From positions 110,048,587 to 110,112,586 of the forward strand of contig CM043964.1 in the NCBI GenBank assembly GCA_014529385.2: DNA of 64,000 nucleotides. The letters run 5' to 3'. A program made the translations under genes and the position numbers. Positions 32,820 through 44,578 of the stretch are shown here, piece by piece. Each line of letters opens with the position of its first letter. Positions within the stretch are counted from its first letter, which is position 1. The notes below the pieces were generated by a model that saw only the letters and a program-made list of their open reading frames with translations, ran no database searches and was not told the DNA's origin. This DNA is from Adiantum capillus-veneris (taxonomy: Eukaryota; Streptophyta; Polypodiopsida; Polypodiales; Pteridaceae).

Positions 32820-35652
32820 TCATGTATTATCCCAATCCCATTGTTAAAGGCATTGCAGTGGTAAGGTGGTGTTTGCTTCATCACTCCTTTGCATTCAAGT
32901 GGTAAGATGGTGTCTCCTTCATCACCTTCGCAATAATCACCCACCTTATTTACTGGTACTGGTTTTGCCTGTGGTTTCTTAGGCAAAGTTCCATTCATGT
33001 TTTCATATGCAAGTTGGTCATATGAAGGGATTTTCAACCCCATCTTTTTTAGGTGTTTGCCCATTTGGCCCCATAGATGCGGTCTAATTTTTAGTAGCTC
33101 TGAGAGATAAAGTGTGCATCGTATAGGAGAAGACATCAATTCGTGCAAGCTCTTGGTATTCATCATTTTTGTTGTGATTTTCCACTGAAAAGGTACCATT
33201 TAAACCCCAGATTTTGTTTTGAGTTCTCCTATGAAAGATGGAAAAGTCTATAGAGAGTGTGGTTTTCTCTCTTCAGATGCGATAGACCTAAAATCCCCAT
33301 ATAAAGATCTTATACACCCTTGGAAAAATTTGTGATCCATGTTTATTTCAGGGATAGGTGTTGACTATAATGTGGCACTACCATCTTTTTGGTTTCTTAT
33401 CGATTCCCATAAGGATTGTGGCCATGGTTCTTCTACCTCCGGAATAGGTGTCACTACTTGTGAGCCCACCCCATCTGTGGTATTGGCTACTTCCCTTATA
33501 TCTAAAGGTGCCTCAACTCCTAGCTCTTTTTGGTCTCTGTTTACAATACCATGGATTTCCATTTCCTGGATTTTTTTTCGGATTAGCACCTCCATTTTTT
33601 GGATCATGTGGAATATGTGGTTCCATAAGATCTTGGGCTGTCCGGATGATCTCCTTGCACATTTGTAACCTCTCTTTTTAATACCCTGTATGAGGATACA
33701 TCAGCCATCTATGCTCCTGGGTTTGATTGGGTTTTAGACTAGCTTCATAGGCCTTCAAAATTGCATCTAAGGGTTCAAAGACTTTGTCAACCAAGACTGA
33801 ACCTCCTGAGTTAGTCTTTGACTCTTTAGGTCCCTTTGCATTTTTCTTGCTTTCTTGATCTTGTCTAAGCTGTTCTTTTGTTTGATTCAGTTCAATTTCC
33901 AAAGCAACTTTCTCCTGTAGCCTCTTTGCTTTCATTTTATCCCTTTTGGCTTTCCACGATTTTCTTTCAGTTCTCACCGGTATGTTTTTTATTTTTGTTT
34001 GAGGTGGCAATGTGGCTTCCTCCTCAACGATTTCATTTTTAGATGCTTCTTGTGCTTGAGCTTGAGTCATCACCATTAAATAAATTGTTGGTTCTACTTC
34101 GGATCCGTTTCAAGAAGGCATCACACCTACAATCCTTCATTGTTTCTTTCCCCTTGTAGTTTGGCTTCTTAGCACAGTGTTGGAGTAGATAGTCTCTCCT
34201 ACATCCGTCACAGAATCCAAATATTTCTATTTGTGGACTCTTGTTTGGACAATCTTGTGCCCAATGGTCACCTCCACATTCATAGCATGTACCTTCTTGT
34301 TTCATAGTAGTAGCTGGTGATACATCCAATGGTTGTTCTTGCCTGGTGAAGATGGCCTTTGAACCATACTCTTGATTGGCCATGAACATGAGCATAATTG
34401 CATCCATGGAGTATTGATTCTTGTAGGTTGTGGCACATGTGTTGATTGGGTGTAGTTAACTACTACTCTACCATGTTTCAAAATAGGTGGTTGTTGTTGT
34501 AGCATTTGTTGCGGCTTTAATTGAGTGCTACACCATGGTGTGGGATGATCCCCTCCACAAGTATTACATCTCCTCAATTGAGGCTATCTCACATTTAGGT
34601 TCCGTTTGTAGCCTTGGTTTATTTTTCTAATCACCCCCTCAACTACTTAATCAAAGCTCTGCATTTTAGAAGTTTGAACATCTTGCTTTGTTGCGAGTTC
34701 AGTCTTTGGAGAAGAGGCACTACTAGTCATGCTTTTGATGTCGTACGTCACCTCTCTGTAGGCCTTGCAATTGTCAACTAGATATAGAGCTTCTATAATG
34801 ACTTTCTTGAATGCCATACATACTTTCAAATATAGGTCCTTTTTTAGAGTTTCATTCTTCTAGCCCTCTACAAACAGAAATGACAATCTCTCATCTTGCG
34901 GTAGCTCTCTCTAATCTCACAGGACATCTGTCTATGTATTGTTTGAATTGAAGCAAAGCTTCCTTCACTTTTTCATCCTTTTTTTGTTTGAAATCATAGA
35001 TCTGGGACACTGTGTTGTGTTTGATTCCCCTTTTTGAGAACTCCTCTTACAAACTCTTGTAAGAGTTGTGCTATGTTTAGAAAATCATCTCTATTTAGAG
35101 GTTGGAACCACTCAAAGCCGTTCCTTCTAATGTCGATCCAAATCCCTCTTATTGACTATGGAAATCTGCAATTTGTTCAATCCTCAAAACTTGTTTGAAG
35201 AGTGAGACACGAGCATATGGATCCCCTGACCCATTCAAAATTTGTCTTGACGGTCTTAATATTTATGGTTCAATCACTAATCTAACCAATTCATGGTCTC
35301 TTGGAAAGATGTCTCTAGCTCTCGCCTCTTGTCTTGTAGAAAATCTTGGCAGAATCATCTCTGATATATCATATGACATCATTTTTGACTGAAAGTAAGT
35401 AGAAATTGTAGTACCCTTGTATGGACATGTCTCCAGGTTGATTGGATCAACAAGTTTGTACTCTCTTCCATACTTATCTACCATCAAAACTTGCACTCCA
35501 TGAGCATCTGTATATGTGAATGCATAGAGGTTCTTATGGAATGTCAACTCTCTAGCATAGGGCTCTACACATTTATAGAAGATATATGGATCCCCGTTTG
35601 TGAATCTATATAAGCCCTCATATGTGTTCTTATGGATTACATGTATGAACAC
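32819..35652 (-). pseudogene. Gag-like polyprotein of the non-autonomous element
   Basis: Broken into several frames. From the N-terminal side: 35652-35263 (EGLYRFTNGDPYIFYKCVEP, ELTFHKNLYAFTYTDAHGVQ); a short block at 34829-34647; then three zinc-knuckle-like motifs in tandem, CNTCGGDHPTPWC, CYECGGDHWAQDC and CDGCRRDYLLQHC (34577-34200). A Lys/Glu-rich coiled-coil region follows (34076-33678, KAKRDKMKAKRLQEKVALE). Last is a block with MSSPIRCTLYLSELLKIRPH (33160-33060), which resembles the start of gag-pro protease regions. Knuckle proteins of this type bind the element RNA. Stops and frameshifts make it nonfunctional here. Confidence 0.65.
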
Positions 35653-38552
35653 CAGGGATCTCTATGCATTTTCCCAATCTCACTGTTGTGAAGAAGTGTT
35701 TGTTGCGTTTTTCACATCTCTGAGTGGAGTAGAGAACCCTGGTGGTGGAGGGTGATTTGTTTGTCATGTTTGAGACTCACTCAAAACTCTCAAGATAGTC
35801 CTTGGCAATCTCACTTTGGCTTAGGGCAACTTATCCCTTTTTGCCCTTAATCAGGTCCCTCGGAAGTCAGAATTGTGACTCTTTTGGTTTTTGAAACTAG
35901 TTCTAAGTACCCTAAAAATTTGGATTTAGGAAACCTAGAAAAATTCAGCTCTAGGTGTGTCCTATTTTTCACAAGCTTTCTGACTCAATTTGGAGTTTTC
36001 TATCAAAAGTTAGAGCAATTTTAGTGAACTGCTTGAAACAATAGTCAAAACAGTCTCAGGACTAGAATACAGGAACTTTGGCTTGTATCTTGGTCTGCAA
36101 AAGGTATTTTTAGCTCAAACTTGAAACTTGGGATGTTCTTAAGTATGTCTACAAGATCACCAAGTCAGATATCCCCACTATGCTAAGGTACATGGATCGC
36201 GATCCATGTTCCTCTATCAATTTTTTTTCTCCAAATTTTCCAAATTTTGATAGTATGTAGACAAGGTCATATGCAAGCTATATACCAATTTTCATCAAAT
36301 TTTGAAGTTGAGGTACATGAATCGCAATCCATGTTCAACCACATTTGGACTCATCTGGACTTGATCTCTTAGGAGTATATTCTTGACTATATCCACAAGC
36401 TAAATCTCAAATCCTTTTGGATTTGGACTTGTTTTGTCAAGTCAAATGCCCAATACTAGGTCTGCACTATGGTTTTCAGTTTGACACTTGTTTGCTCCCT
36501 TTTAACCCAAATTTTCTCATTTTTTTCCAAAACTGGACTTGGGGATATGTTTCCTTGTGTATGCACTACTGATTTAAAAATTTTCAGCTCAACCTTTTAC
36601 TTTGGGTACATGGATCGCGATCCATGTTTGGAGGCCAAAATAATTTTTCTTGATACCATCAGATTCAACATGATTAGTAGATCCTATGGTATCATTTTTT
36701 TTGAAAATGGACCTTTGAATTAAAAGTTAGGTCAATTCTGGCACTTTGTCAGAGTACTTGGCAGTTTTGGGCTTTTGGTCTGGTTTTTTATATCCAAACT
36801 CACTTTTGAAAAGATCATTAGACTCCTTGTGATGTCCTCTAGCTATGGTGCAAGTTTGGTATCAGTCTTGTGACAGAGGAACATGGATCGCGATCCATGT
36901 ACCTCTGTGTTAGATGGTAATGAAACTTGACTCACAGCTCGCCCTTGGTCTCTTGATGCTAGCTATATGGTTTTTATGTGATTTGGGTTACTTTAGCTCA
37001 AGCAAAAGTCAATTCACAGGCCTGTTTTAGGGTTTTCAACTTGAACTATTTTTTAAACCTTTTAGACAAAACTCCTTTGGAGACTTTTGTTCACAATGGT
37101 CTATGCTACACGCTGGAAAAGTTTTTGTCCAAAAATTGCTCAGGGGTACATGGATTGCGATCCATGTTCCACAACTTTTGGATCTGAATTTTTGGTGTGT
37201 TGATAGCTTATGATCTTTGTACCTTGCTCCACAAAGAATTTCTAGATTTGGATCAGTTTTGCCCGACCAAAACTGACTTCTACAGTCGGCTGTGACAGTT
37301 TTGACAATGTTCTATTTTTGGATCTTTTGACCACTTTTTGCAACTTTTTTGCATATAGTTCTTTTGGAAAAGTTGTTCCAAATGATACCAGCTACCTACT
37401 GGTCAAATCTCAGTCAAATTCTTTTGATGAGAAACATGGATCGCAATCCATGTTCCATCATATCTGAACACCAAATTTGGTCTGACGATTATTTGCAGCG
37501 TCAGTAGATTATTCCACTTCTTTTTGAATTTGGATAATTTTTTTGCAATCAAAAGTGATTTTTTAATGTCTACCCTGCGGTTTTTGATTAGTTTTTGTAT
37601 TGGCTATTTTGACCAAAAATTTTCACTTTTTTAACATTGTGCCTTTTGGGAAAGTTGTCCCAAATGGTATCAGGGATGTACTTGTCAAATACCAGCCCCA
37701 AATGTCAAAAGGTACATGGATCGCGATCCATGTTTGACAACATTTTTTCATGAATTTTGTTATACAAGTTCTCTATTCCCTAGAGAAGCCAAATCTCACC
37801 CCTTTTTTGAATTTGGATCCCAAAAAGTTGAAAAATCCCAAAGTTTGTGTCTACAATGCCTATTTTGCTGTTTTTTCCCTAACAATCAATTCTGATATGA
37901 TTTTTGAGTTTTCCTTTCAGGGAAACTTGATCAAAGCAATGTCCCATTGATGTACAATGTCACTGATCAATATTCTACAAAATTGGTCTCTGGGGTACAT
38001 GGATCGCGATCCATGTTCCTCCACAGATTCTTTCCAAACTTTCCAGATTGCTTCTAGAGAGTATGCCAATGCCCTTGATCCACAAATTTTTGAATTTGGA
38101 TCACTTTTGAGGTCTCTACCATCAAATTTTAAGAATTTCAGAGTTATGGTAATTGCAACCAAATATACGGTTTTCACCCTTTTTTCCTTCGATCCTTTAG
38201 CCCAAATTTGATGGTGGAAATTTCTATTTACCCTACTCCTAAGTACTGAAATGAAACATGAAACAAAAACAAACAGAACGGTACAAAATAAATTCACAAT
38301 GAAAAACGAAACAACACTTTGAAAGTAATGAGAAAATCAAAGAATGAAATGCTTTTGGCTATCTCACTCACAACTCTCTTTACCTATCGAGAATAGATCT
38401 AGCAAGTACTCGACTTCTACACTCTACCAAGCACTAAACCCTATATCTAATTGGTTCATTGTTAAAGTGTAAATGGAATGTAGAGACAAATCTTCAAAAG
38501 AGAATGCTCTAAATACGCACTAGGGCACTCACCATCTAAGGATCATTTTTTT
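35653..38552 (-). other. Long leader of the gag-only element
   Basis: About 2.9 kb between PBS and gag with no long frame. It is composed of diverged ~280-bp units whose most conserved part is the palindrome array (listed separately). TTTTG-rich stretches such as AAAGTTGTCCCAAATGGTAT recur near 37390 and 37655. Confidence 0.7.
36190..38016. repeat. Eight copies of a 20-bp palindrome at ~280-bp spacing
   Basis: ACATGGATCGCGATCCATGT or a one- or two-base variant begins at 36190, 36315, 36608, 36881, 37148, 37434, 37714 and 37997. Copies 1, 3, 4, 7 and 8 are perfect; 2, 5 and 6 have one or two changes. Spacings are 125, 293, 273, 267, 286, 280 and 283 bp. Flanks are only loosely similar, so the palindrome is more conserved than the repeat that carries it. 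Confidence 0.97.
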
Positions 38553-38565
38553 GACAACGACGCCA
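38553..38565 (-). other. Primer binding site of the gag-only element
   Basis: Minus strand TGGCGTCGTTGTC follows the LTR after one base. It resembles the TGGCGCCGTTGCCGGGG type PBS known from Athila/Tat-like plant elements. Confidence 0.75.
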
Positions 38566-38566
38566 A

Positions 38567-39461
38567 TTTTAGCGGGTCACCGCAACGGACGTTTGTAGCT
38601 TAGCGATCTCGCATTAACATAATGTGAATACTCAGGGAAGTGACTCGGATGGGGCACAAAGACTCTTTGAGGTTGTCAATCTCAGGAAGTAAACCTAACA
38701 AGCTAACACAACAACTTGACAAGCAAATCAATCACTCAATGATAAGGAAAATTTGTCTATGTCCTTTCTCACCGCTCTAGGTCATCACGCCATTTCTGCA
38801 CTCGAACACACTCAAAATGCAAAGAAACTTTAGGAGGAGGTCTAGGATACTTAGGGACACTATCCTACCAAGTCTGGTTGCAATCCAACAAGGTACTAAA
38901 ATCACTATCCATCATGAAAGAAAATTTGAAAAGTGCAACAAAACTATCCAAAAATATCTCCCTATGGTCTAGGAACACTCTCCTATGGCCAAAACGTCAT
39001 AAAATAGTGATTTAAGCACTCAAATGTGCAATTAAGGCTCACAGACGCATAGTCGCAAACCACAACAAAACTGACAATGCTTACATTTAAACGAAAGAGC
39101 AAAGAGGGAGGACATAATGCAAGTTTTGGAATTGAAAAGTGATTACCCAATTGTTAGGAAATTTGATTACAAATTGGAGCAAGCTTAGTAGCTTGAGAGT
39201 ACTTTTTCAAAGCTCCTTCTTCTCTAAAGATAAGCCTTCTTTCACATTAAAGTTATTGACCTTTATACCTAGGACATTCTAAATGGCTAGTGGCCGGTTC
39301 ACATGTACCTTTACAATTGTCATGACAAAATTACAACTCAGGGATTTGACCTCTTGCTCTAGAATCAGGATTTACAACACTTGATCGGCAAAATAATAAA
39401 CTACAAATGTAGTGTCCAACTACGTGTCTGACCAGGTGGGCATGCGTTCGATCAATCCTCA
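38567..39461 (-). repeat. 5' LTR of the gag-only element
   Basis: 895 bp. Minus-strand start TGAGGATTGATCGAACG; end CGCTAAAA, where the other family members have CGCTAACA. Same family as 32149-32819, 39469-40082 and the split copy 40441-40601 plus 45179-45924. Confidence 0.9.
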
Positions 39462-41688
39462 AAGATTAACTATCCTACCAAGTCTGATCGCAATCCAACA
39501 AGGTACTAAAATCACAATCCATCACGATTTTTTATTTTGAAAACTGCAACAGAATTATTCAAAAATATCGGCCTATGGTCTAGGAACACTCTCCTGTGGT
39601 CAAAACATCATAAATAGTGAATTTAAGCACTCAAATTTGCAATTAAGGCTCACAGACGCGTAGTCGCAAATCACAAAAACTGACAATACTTACACTTAAG
39701 TGAAAGAGCAAAGAGAGAGGAACACAATGCAAGTTTCTAAATTGAAAACTGATTACCCAATCGTTAGAAAAGTTGATTACAAGTTGAAGCAGCTTCGTAG
39801 CTTGAGAGTACGTTTTCAAAGCTCCCTCCTTCTAAAGATAAGACTTCTTTCATATTAAAATTATTGACCTTTATAACTAGGACACTTTAAATGGCTAGTG
39901 GCCGGTTCACATGCACCTTTACAATTATCATGACAGAATTACAACTCAGGGAATTGACCTGCTACTCTAGAATCAGGATTTACATAGAGTATCACTACGC
40001 TAGCTTGGAAAAATAAATAAACTACAAATGTGGTGTCCGGCTACGTGTCCGGCCATGTGGACGCCCGTTCGATCAATCCTCAAACATTCCCCCCTTCCTA
40101 GCTCGTGTCGTCCCTTGACACGACCTTGTGCAGTCTTGTCATAGGATTGTCTTCAGCTTTGTCTTCAAGGTTGGTCATTAGCTTGGGAAGTGCTTTGGCA
40201 TTGATGATGCTCCCCCCTTCCTTGAGTGATTCATAGCTGCCATGTTGTTGATACATGATTTGATCTTTGATTTTCTAGGAAACTTTTCTTCTTGTTGTGC
40301 ATTCGTCTCTTAGATGCCGTAAAGATGGATGTTGATGTGTCTGAAGCTTGTAGAACTGATCCTCTTTGTGGCGTGGACTTTATGATGGATTTTCTTTCAA
40401 GGTCCATTGCAATTTGATTTTTCCCCGACAACGGTGCCAATGTTAGCGGGTCATCATGATGGATGTCTGTAGCATAGCGATCTGTCACTAACATAATGTC
40501 AATACTCAAGGAAGTGACTTGGATGGGGCACGGAGACTCTTTGAGGTTGTTAATCTCAAAAGTAAACCTAACAAGCTAACACAACAACTCGACAAGCAAA
40601 TTGTGAGGTCCCTGCCCCTTTTTGAGAGGAGCAGAGTACCTTTGATAGGTCTCCAATCCTGAAAAAGAAAAACCAACGGACATTGCCTTAGCTACTACGT
40701 AGCCACGGGCATGAACCGTTAGTGAAGGATTGGTCCTATCTCGCTATGGCAGAGCGTGACCACCATAACCCTATATAAAAACTATCTATAATCAATTATA
40801 CCTAAAAGTATAAATCTTATAGTGACCAACCTGTGCGCTTTTTTCTCCATGTTTCAGAAGCACAGCCGCCAAGGTTTGTCTCTTAAGATTTATGACTTAA
40901 AAAAAATAATTTCTAGCGTTGGAAAGTTACCCGACTCATCGGGTCCACCCGTCCATAGAATGATATCGTCGGGGTATCATTCTCCCACTTTCCACACCAC
41001 ACTCACCCTTCTTTTGTTATCAAATTACTACCACACTGTTTAAACATACATGTTCCTTTACTTTATTTATGATACTGGTTTGTTAAAACAGCCCTTCAAA
41101 CAGTATTACAAACAATAGTCAAACAAGAAGTTATCCAATTTTAAACCAACAACCCTTGGATTAGGTTCACTCAAGAATCTCTACTGGCGATATTATGTCC
41201 GATCGGTGTATACATTATTTATAAAAATCCTTGTCCTCATGAGCATCCCATACCGCTCGACAAGTACTCGTTGTGCTAATCTGGACGTACTCCCGCCACA
41301 GCAACAACGGTGCCAAGATGGGCGTCATCCTCACGCCACAGAAAAACAAAATTGCAGTATCCAGCTGGGCTAATCTGGGTGTACTCCCACCACAGCATCA
41401 GCGGTGCCATCCTGGGCATCATCTTACGCTTCGGAAAACAACTGCCACATAATACCAGCGCTAATAAGTAGAGAGACTTGGGAGAAACCATACCGAAGGT
41501 TTTGGACAAACATTCTTTTCTATAGCAACCAGTTTAACCAGACATTCTTTCCTACTTGTCAAACATATGCCGAATTTCTTGGGGTTAAGCCCCTTGGTTT
41601 CGGTCCGTGTTTTCTTTTCATAAGGTAAATAATATATTCCTATGGTCTCGCATATGCAATGATGCATAACTTGAACTACAATACTAAC

Positions 41689-41802
41689 CTGTACCATAGC
41701 TCCGATTGGTGGAGACATAACATGTTCCACAAGAGTTTCACCGTTACTTGTACCAGCTTCATGATCATTAGCGCCTTGGGTTCGAGCACGCTTTGGAACC
41801 AT
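41689..41802 (-). CDS. Start-codon exon inside the giant LTR (copy 1)
   Basis: ATG at 41802, 38 codons beginning MVPKRARTQGANDHEAG, ending Gln at a phase-0 splice donor (CAG then GTTAGT). The other giant LTR has an equivalent exon starting MIPKRTR and also ending Gln at a phase-0 donor (50801-50962). The shared start motif, basic character and donor phase suggest that the LTR supplies the first exon of the element's protein. The partner exon would lie in the lost internal region. Alternative: a host-like leader peptide without function. Confidence 0.5.
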
Positions 41803-42244
41803 TTTTTTGTACTACACTTAGAACTTTAAATTGGTCAATTTCCCTAGTAATCTCCTTGTTTCCAAAGAGAGTCTGTAATTTGAACCCTCACCAACTCGGA
41901 TTCACACTTAGTGTTGTTGTTCTACATCTAATTTTTATACATCAAATATTTGCTAATCGTAATTAATCAAAAATTAAGTGTGTAAACTGTGAGTGAAAGT
42001 TTAGGAATGCATTACTTTTATGCTTCACATTTCTAATCCAATTCTAACTTCAATTTCTATACTTCAACTAAATCAATTTTTAGTATTATTCAAAATTCTA
42101 CTTAATCTAATTGACAATAAAATTGGTGAATGAGAATTTCCTCATGTATAATAACAATATGATGAGTTCTCTTATGTATTAACTTTCAATTAACTATACA
42201 TAAGTTAATAGTGAAGATGTACTACCTAGAGAGAGTAGGTATAC

Positions 42245-42490
42245 TTAGAGAGATTATAGTAAGAGAAAACATACACATACATATTTTCTAAAGTTAATTG
42301 AATCTTACTAATCTATTAGGGAAATTAGAGTAAGAGATAGCACGCACACACACATATCCTTCGTAAAGCTAATTGAATCTTACTAATCTATTAGAGAAAT
42401 TAGAGTAAGAGATAGCACACATACACACATATCCTTCTTAAAACTAATTGAATCTTACTATCTATTAGAGAGATTAGAGTAGGAGATAAG

Positions 42491-42522
<32 letters not shown>

Positions 42523-42800
42523 CCTTCTTAAAACTAATTGAATCTTACTAATCTATTAGAGAGATTAGAGTAAGAGATAGCACACACACACACATACCTA
42601 ATTGAATCTTACTAATCTATTAGAGAAATTAGAGTAAGAGATAGCACACACACACATAGCTAATTTAATCTTACTAATCTATTAGAGAGATTAGAGTAGG
42701 AGATAACACACACACACACACATATCCTTCTTAAAACTAATTGAATCCTACTAATCTATTAGAGAGATTAGAGTAAGAGATAGCATGCACACATCATTCT
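42245..42800. repeat. AC-rich tandem array in giant LTR copy 1
   Basis: About seven units of 62-90 bp, each with TTGAATCTTACTAATCTATT, then AGAGTAAGAGATAGCA and a variable AC run. Length differences come mainly from the AC runs. It lies between the TATA box and the start-codon exon, the same position as the unrelated 152-bp array in the other giant LTR. Confidence 0.9.
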
Positions 42801-42959
42801 TAAAGTTAATTGAATGCTTAATTAATACGCACCTTATTAGTCCACTAGAGTTTTTGCTCTCTTAGTGGTTTGTGGACGCCTTCTCTCTAAGAGAAGTGGC
42901 AGCACTTCGTGAGCGCTATAGAGGCAATCTCTATAACTAAATTGTGAGCATGGATGCTC

Positions 42960-42967
42960 TATTTATA
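42960..42967 (-). promoter_or_regulatory. TATA box of giant LTR copy 1
   Basis: Minus strand CTATAAATAGAGCATCCATG, matching CTATAAATAGGACCCCTAGC in copy 2 at 47644. The nested solo LTR inserted about 27 bp upstream of it. Confidence 0.6.
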
Positions 42968-42993
42968 GCAGAAAAGAAAACGTCAATTTTTTT

Positions 42994-44578
42994 TGTTATA
43001 ATAATCAATATCTAATTCTCCTAAATGATTTTCTCATATTAAACTGATCATTTAATGTGGGGAAGGCCAGGGGAGAAAAAGCTAGAATATTGGTTAAGCT
43101 AGCAGACCGGCCACAGTAGGGATCCAAAGGAGGGAAAATAGGGATCCAAAGGGGGGGGCATCTGCAAAAGAGCCATGTGTAACAATGGGCTAAAAAGACC
43201 CTAAGGTTCAGCCCATTAAGACTTCCAAAATGCTAAGGTTCCAAAATTCAAAGGTTGTGTCCAAAGGTCAACCCTAGGGAAAATTGGATGCTTTGTGTGT
43301 GCCCTAAAAGTCTTTGCACATCCCTACATGGGAGGGGCGAGCCCTAAAGGTAGGGGATGAGAGAGAAAGCCACACACACACACACAGGCTCCCTTTACAC
43401 AAAGGGAATGAGGGACACATGTCAGCTCCCTAGGCCAGATGCCCACAAGGTGTGCCCAATTTCTATTGGATGACCTTGAAGTGGACCAATGAGAATTAAG
43501 CTAGAGTAAATCTAGTTTAATTAATTTAAAAACATTTAATAAAAGAAACCAATGAGAATTAAGTCTCCTAGAAGACTATTGGGTAGTCTCCCAAGGGGTC
43601 CAATGAGCATTCAGGAGCCCCATGGCTTTCCTGATTCCTATTGGCCAGGAGGCAAAGGGGTCCAATGAGAGTTTAGTTTAATTATTTAATTACCTAAAGC
43701 TCTCACAAAAGGGAAAAGGGGGACACAAGTCAGAAGGCTATCACTTATGCTGCTTAATTGTAATTGGCTTGACTTGGGGAGGGCCAATGAGGCTGCAGCA
43801 AGAGCAATTAGCAAGAGGGCTCGCCCAAGAGAGAGAGGGGGCTGATTTTTGCAAAGCATTATCACACACACACTCACACAAGCTCATGTGTGAAGAAAGA
43901 GAAGACTATCTCTTCCCAAGCTTTAATGGAGAACTCATCACCTACTCCAAGCTTGTGAGATAGAAGCCTACATCAACACTCTCTTGGCATGTGGATGCAA
44001 ATCCAACCAAGAGCCAAGCTTCAATGCATGCTCATCTCCTCTACCAAGCTAATTACTAAGCTAAGCTATGCTATATATGAGTGATTATGTGAGGAGATGT
44101 ACATCTTTCTTGTAAGATACTCCTTCTTCCTCTCAATCTATTCTCATACCCTGCTAGCTCTCACCATCTTCGAAGGTGTGTGAGGTCTTGGGTCTGAGAA
44201 CGGGGATAATTCAAGTTGTGTTTGTTAAGTGTTTTGCTTAGTGCATGAAGTTTTCATCTTCATTGCACTAGCTAGTCTTGAAGGAACACAAAGAATTGTA
44301 TTGTACAATGTCTCTCTTGATGGGAGAAACCATAATACAAAGCCTTTTGGAGGGGGGACTGGCTCCATGAAAATCCGGTCCTCAACTGTTGTCAATAGCT
44401 TAATTTCTCTCTCTTTTGAAAGTATTGTCGATGCTATCTAACTAGGTGTTATGCTTTTTGTTGCTCTCTCCACCCAAGCACTCTTGTAATTCTCATTAGG
44501 AATCTATTCTAATGAAATGCCCACTATGTTCATGCTAATTTCCGTTACACATAAGTTATTAGGCCATTAAATGTTACA
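42994..44578 (+). mobile_element. Solo LTR of the chromovirus-type family
   Basis: 1,585 bp with TG..CA ends, an inverted copy of the LTR at 24137-25730 (for example CTAAATGATTTTCTCATATT here, its complement near 25682). It is full length, including the ~190 bp missing from the LTR at 7815. T runs flank both ends, so the target duplication TTTTT is possible but uninformative. It lies inside the giant solo LTR. Confidence 0.92.

Larger units (their letters stand above)
32149..39461 (-). mobile_element. Gag-only LTR retrotransposon (non-autonomous)
   Basis: Reads right to left: 5' LTR 38567-39461, PBS 38553-38565, a ~2.9-kb leader with the palindrome array, gag-like frames (35652 down to 32819), then a partial 3' LTR (32149-32819). 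No RT, RNase H or integrase motif is visible anywhere between the LTRs, so the element would need enzymes in trans. The 3' LTR lacks its gag-side ~220-280 bp and is fused directly to gag sequence. Confidence 0.75.

Noticed and set aside
36469-37187. Plus-strand frames of 70-84 codons over the palindromes
   Set aside because: They share no frame from unit to unit and the palindrome reads differently in each; the repeat is not coding.
40101-40130. CRISPR-like or attachment-site reading of the CGTGTC...GACACG inverted repeat
   Set aside because: A single short hairpin within a retroelement in a plant nuclear context; no array of repeats and spacers.
43686-43963. Short ORFs on both strands within the solo LTR
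   Set aside because: They are in LTR sequence, and equivalent frames are shifted or closed in the other LTR copies.
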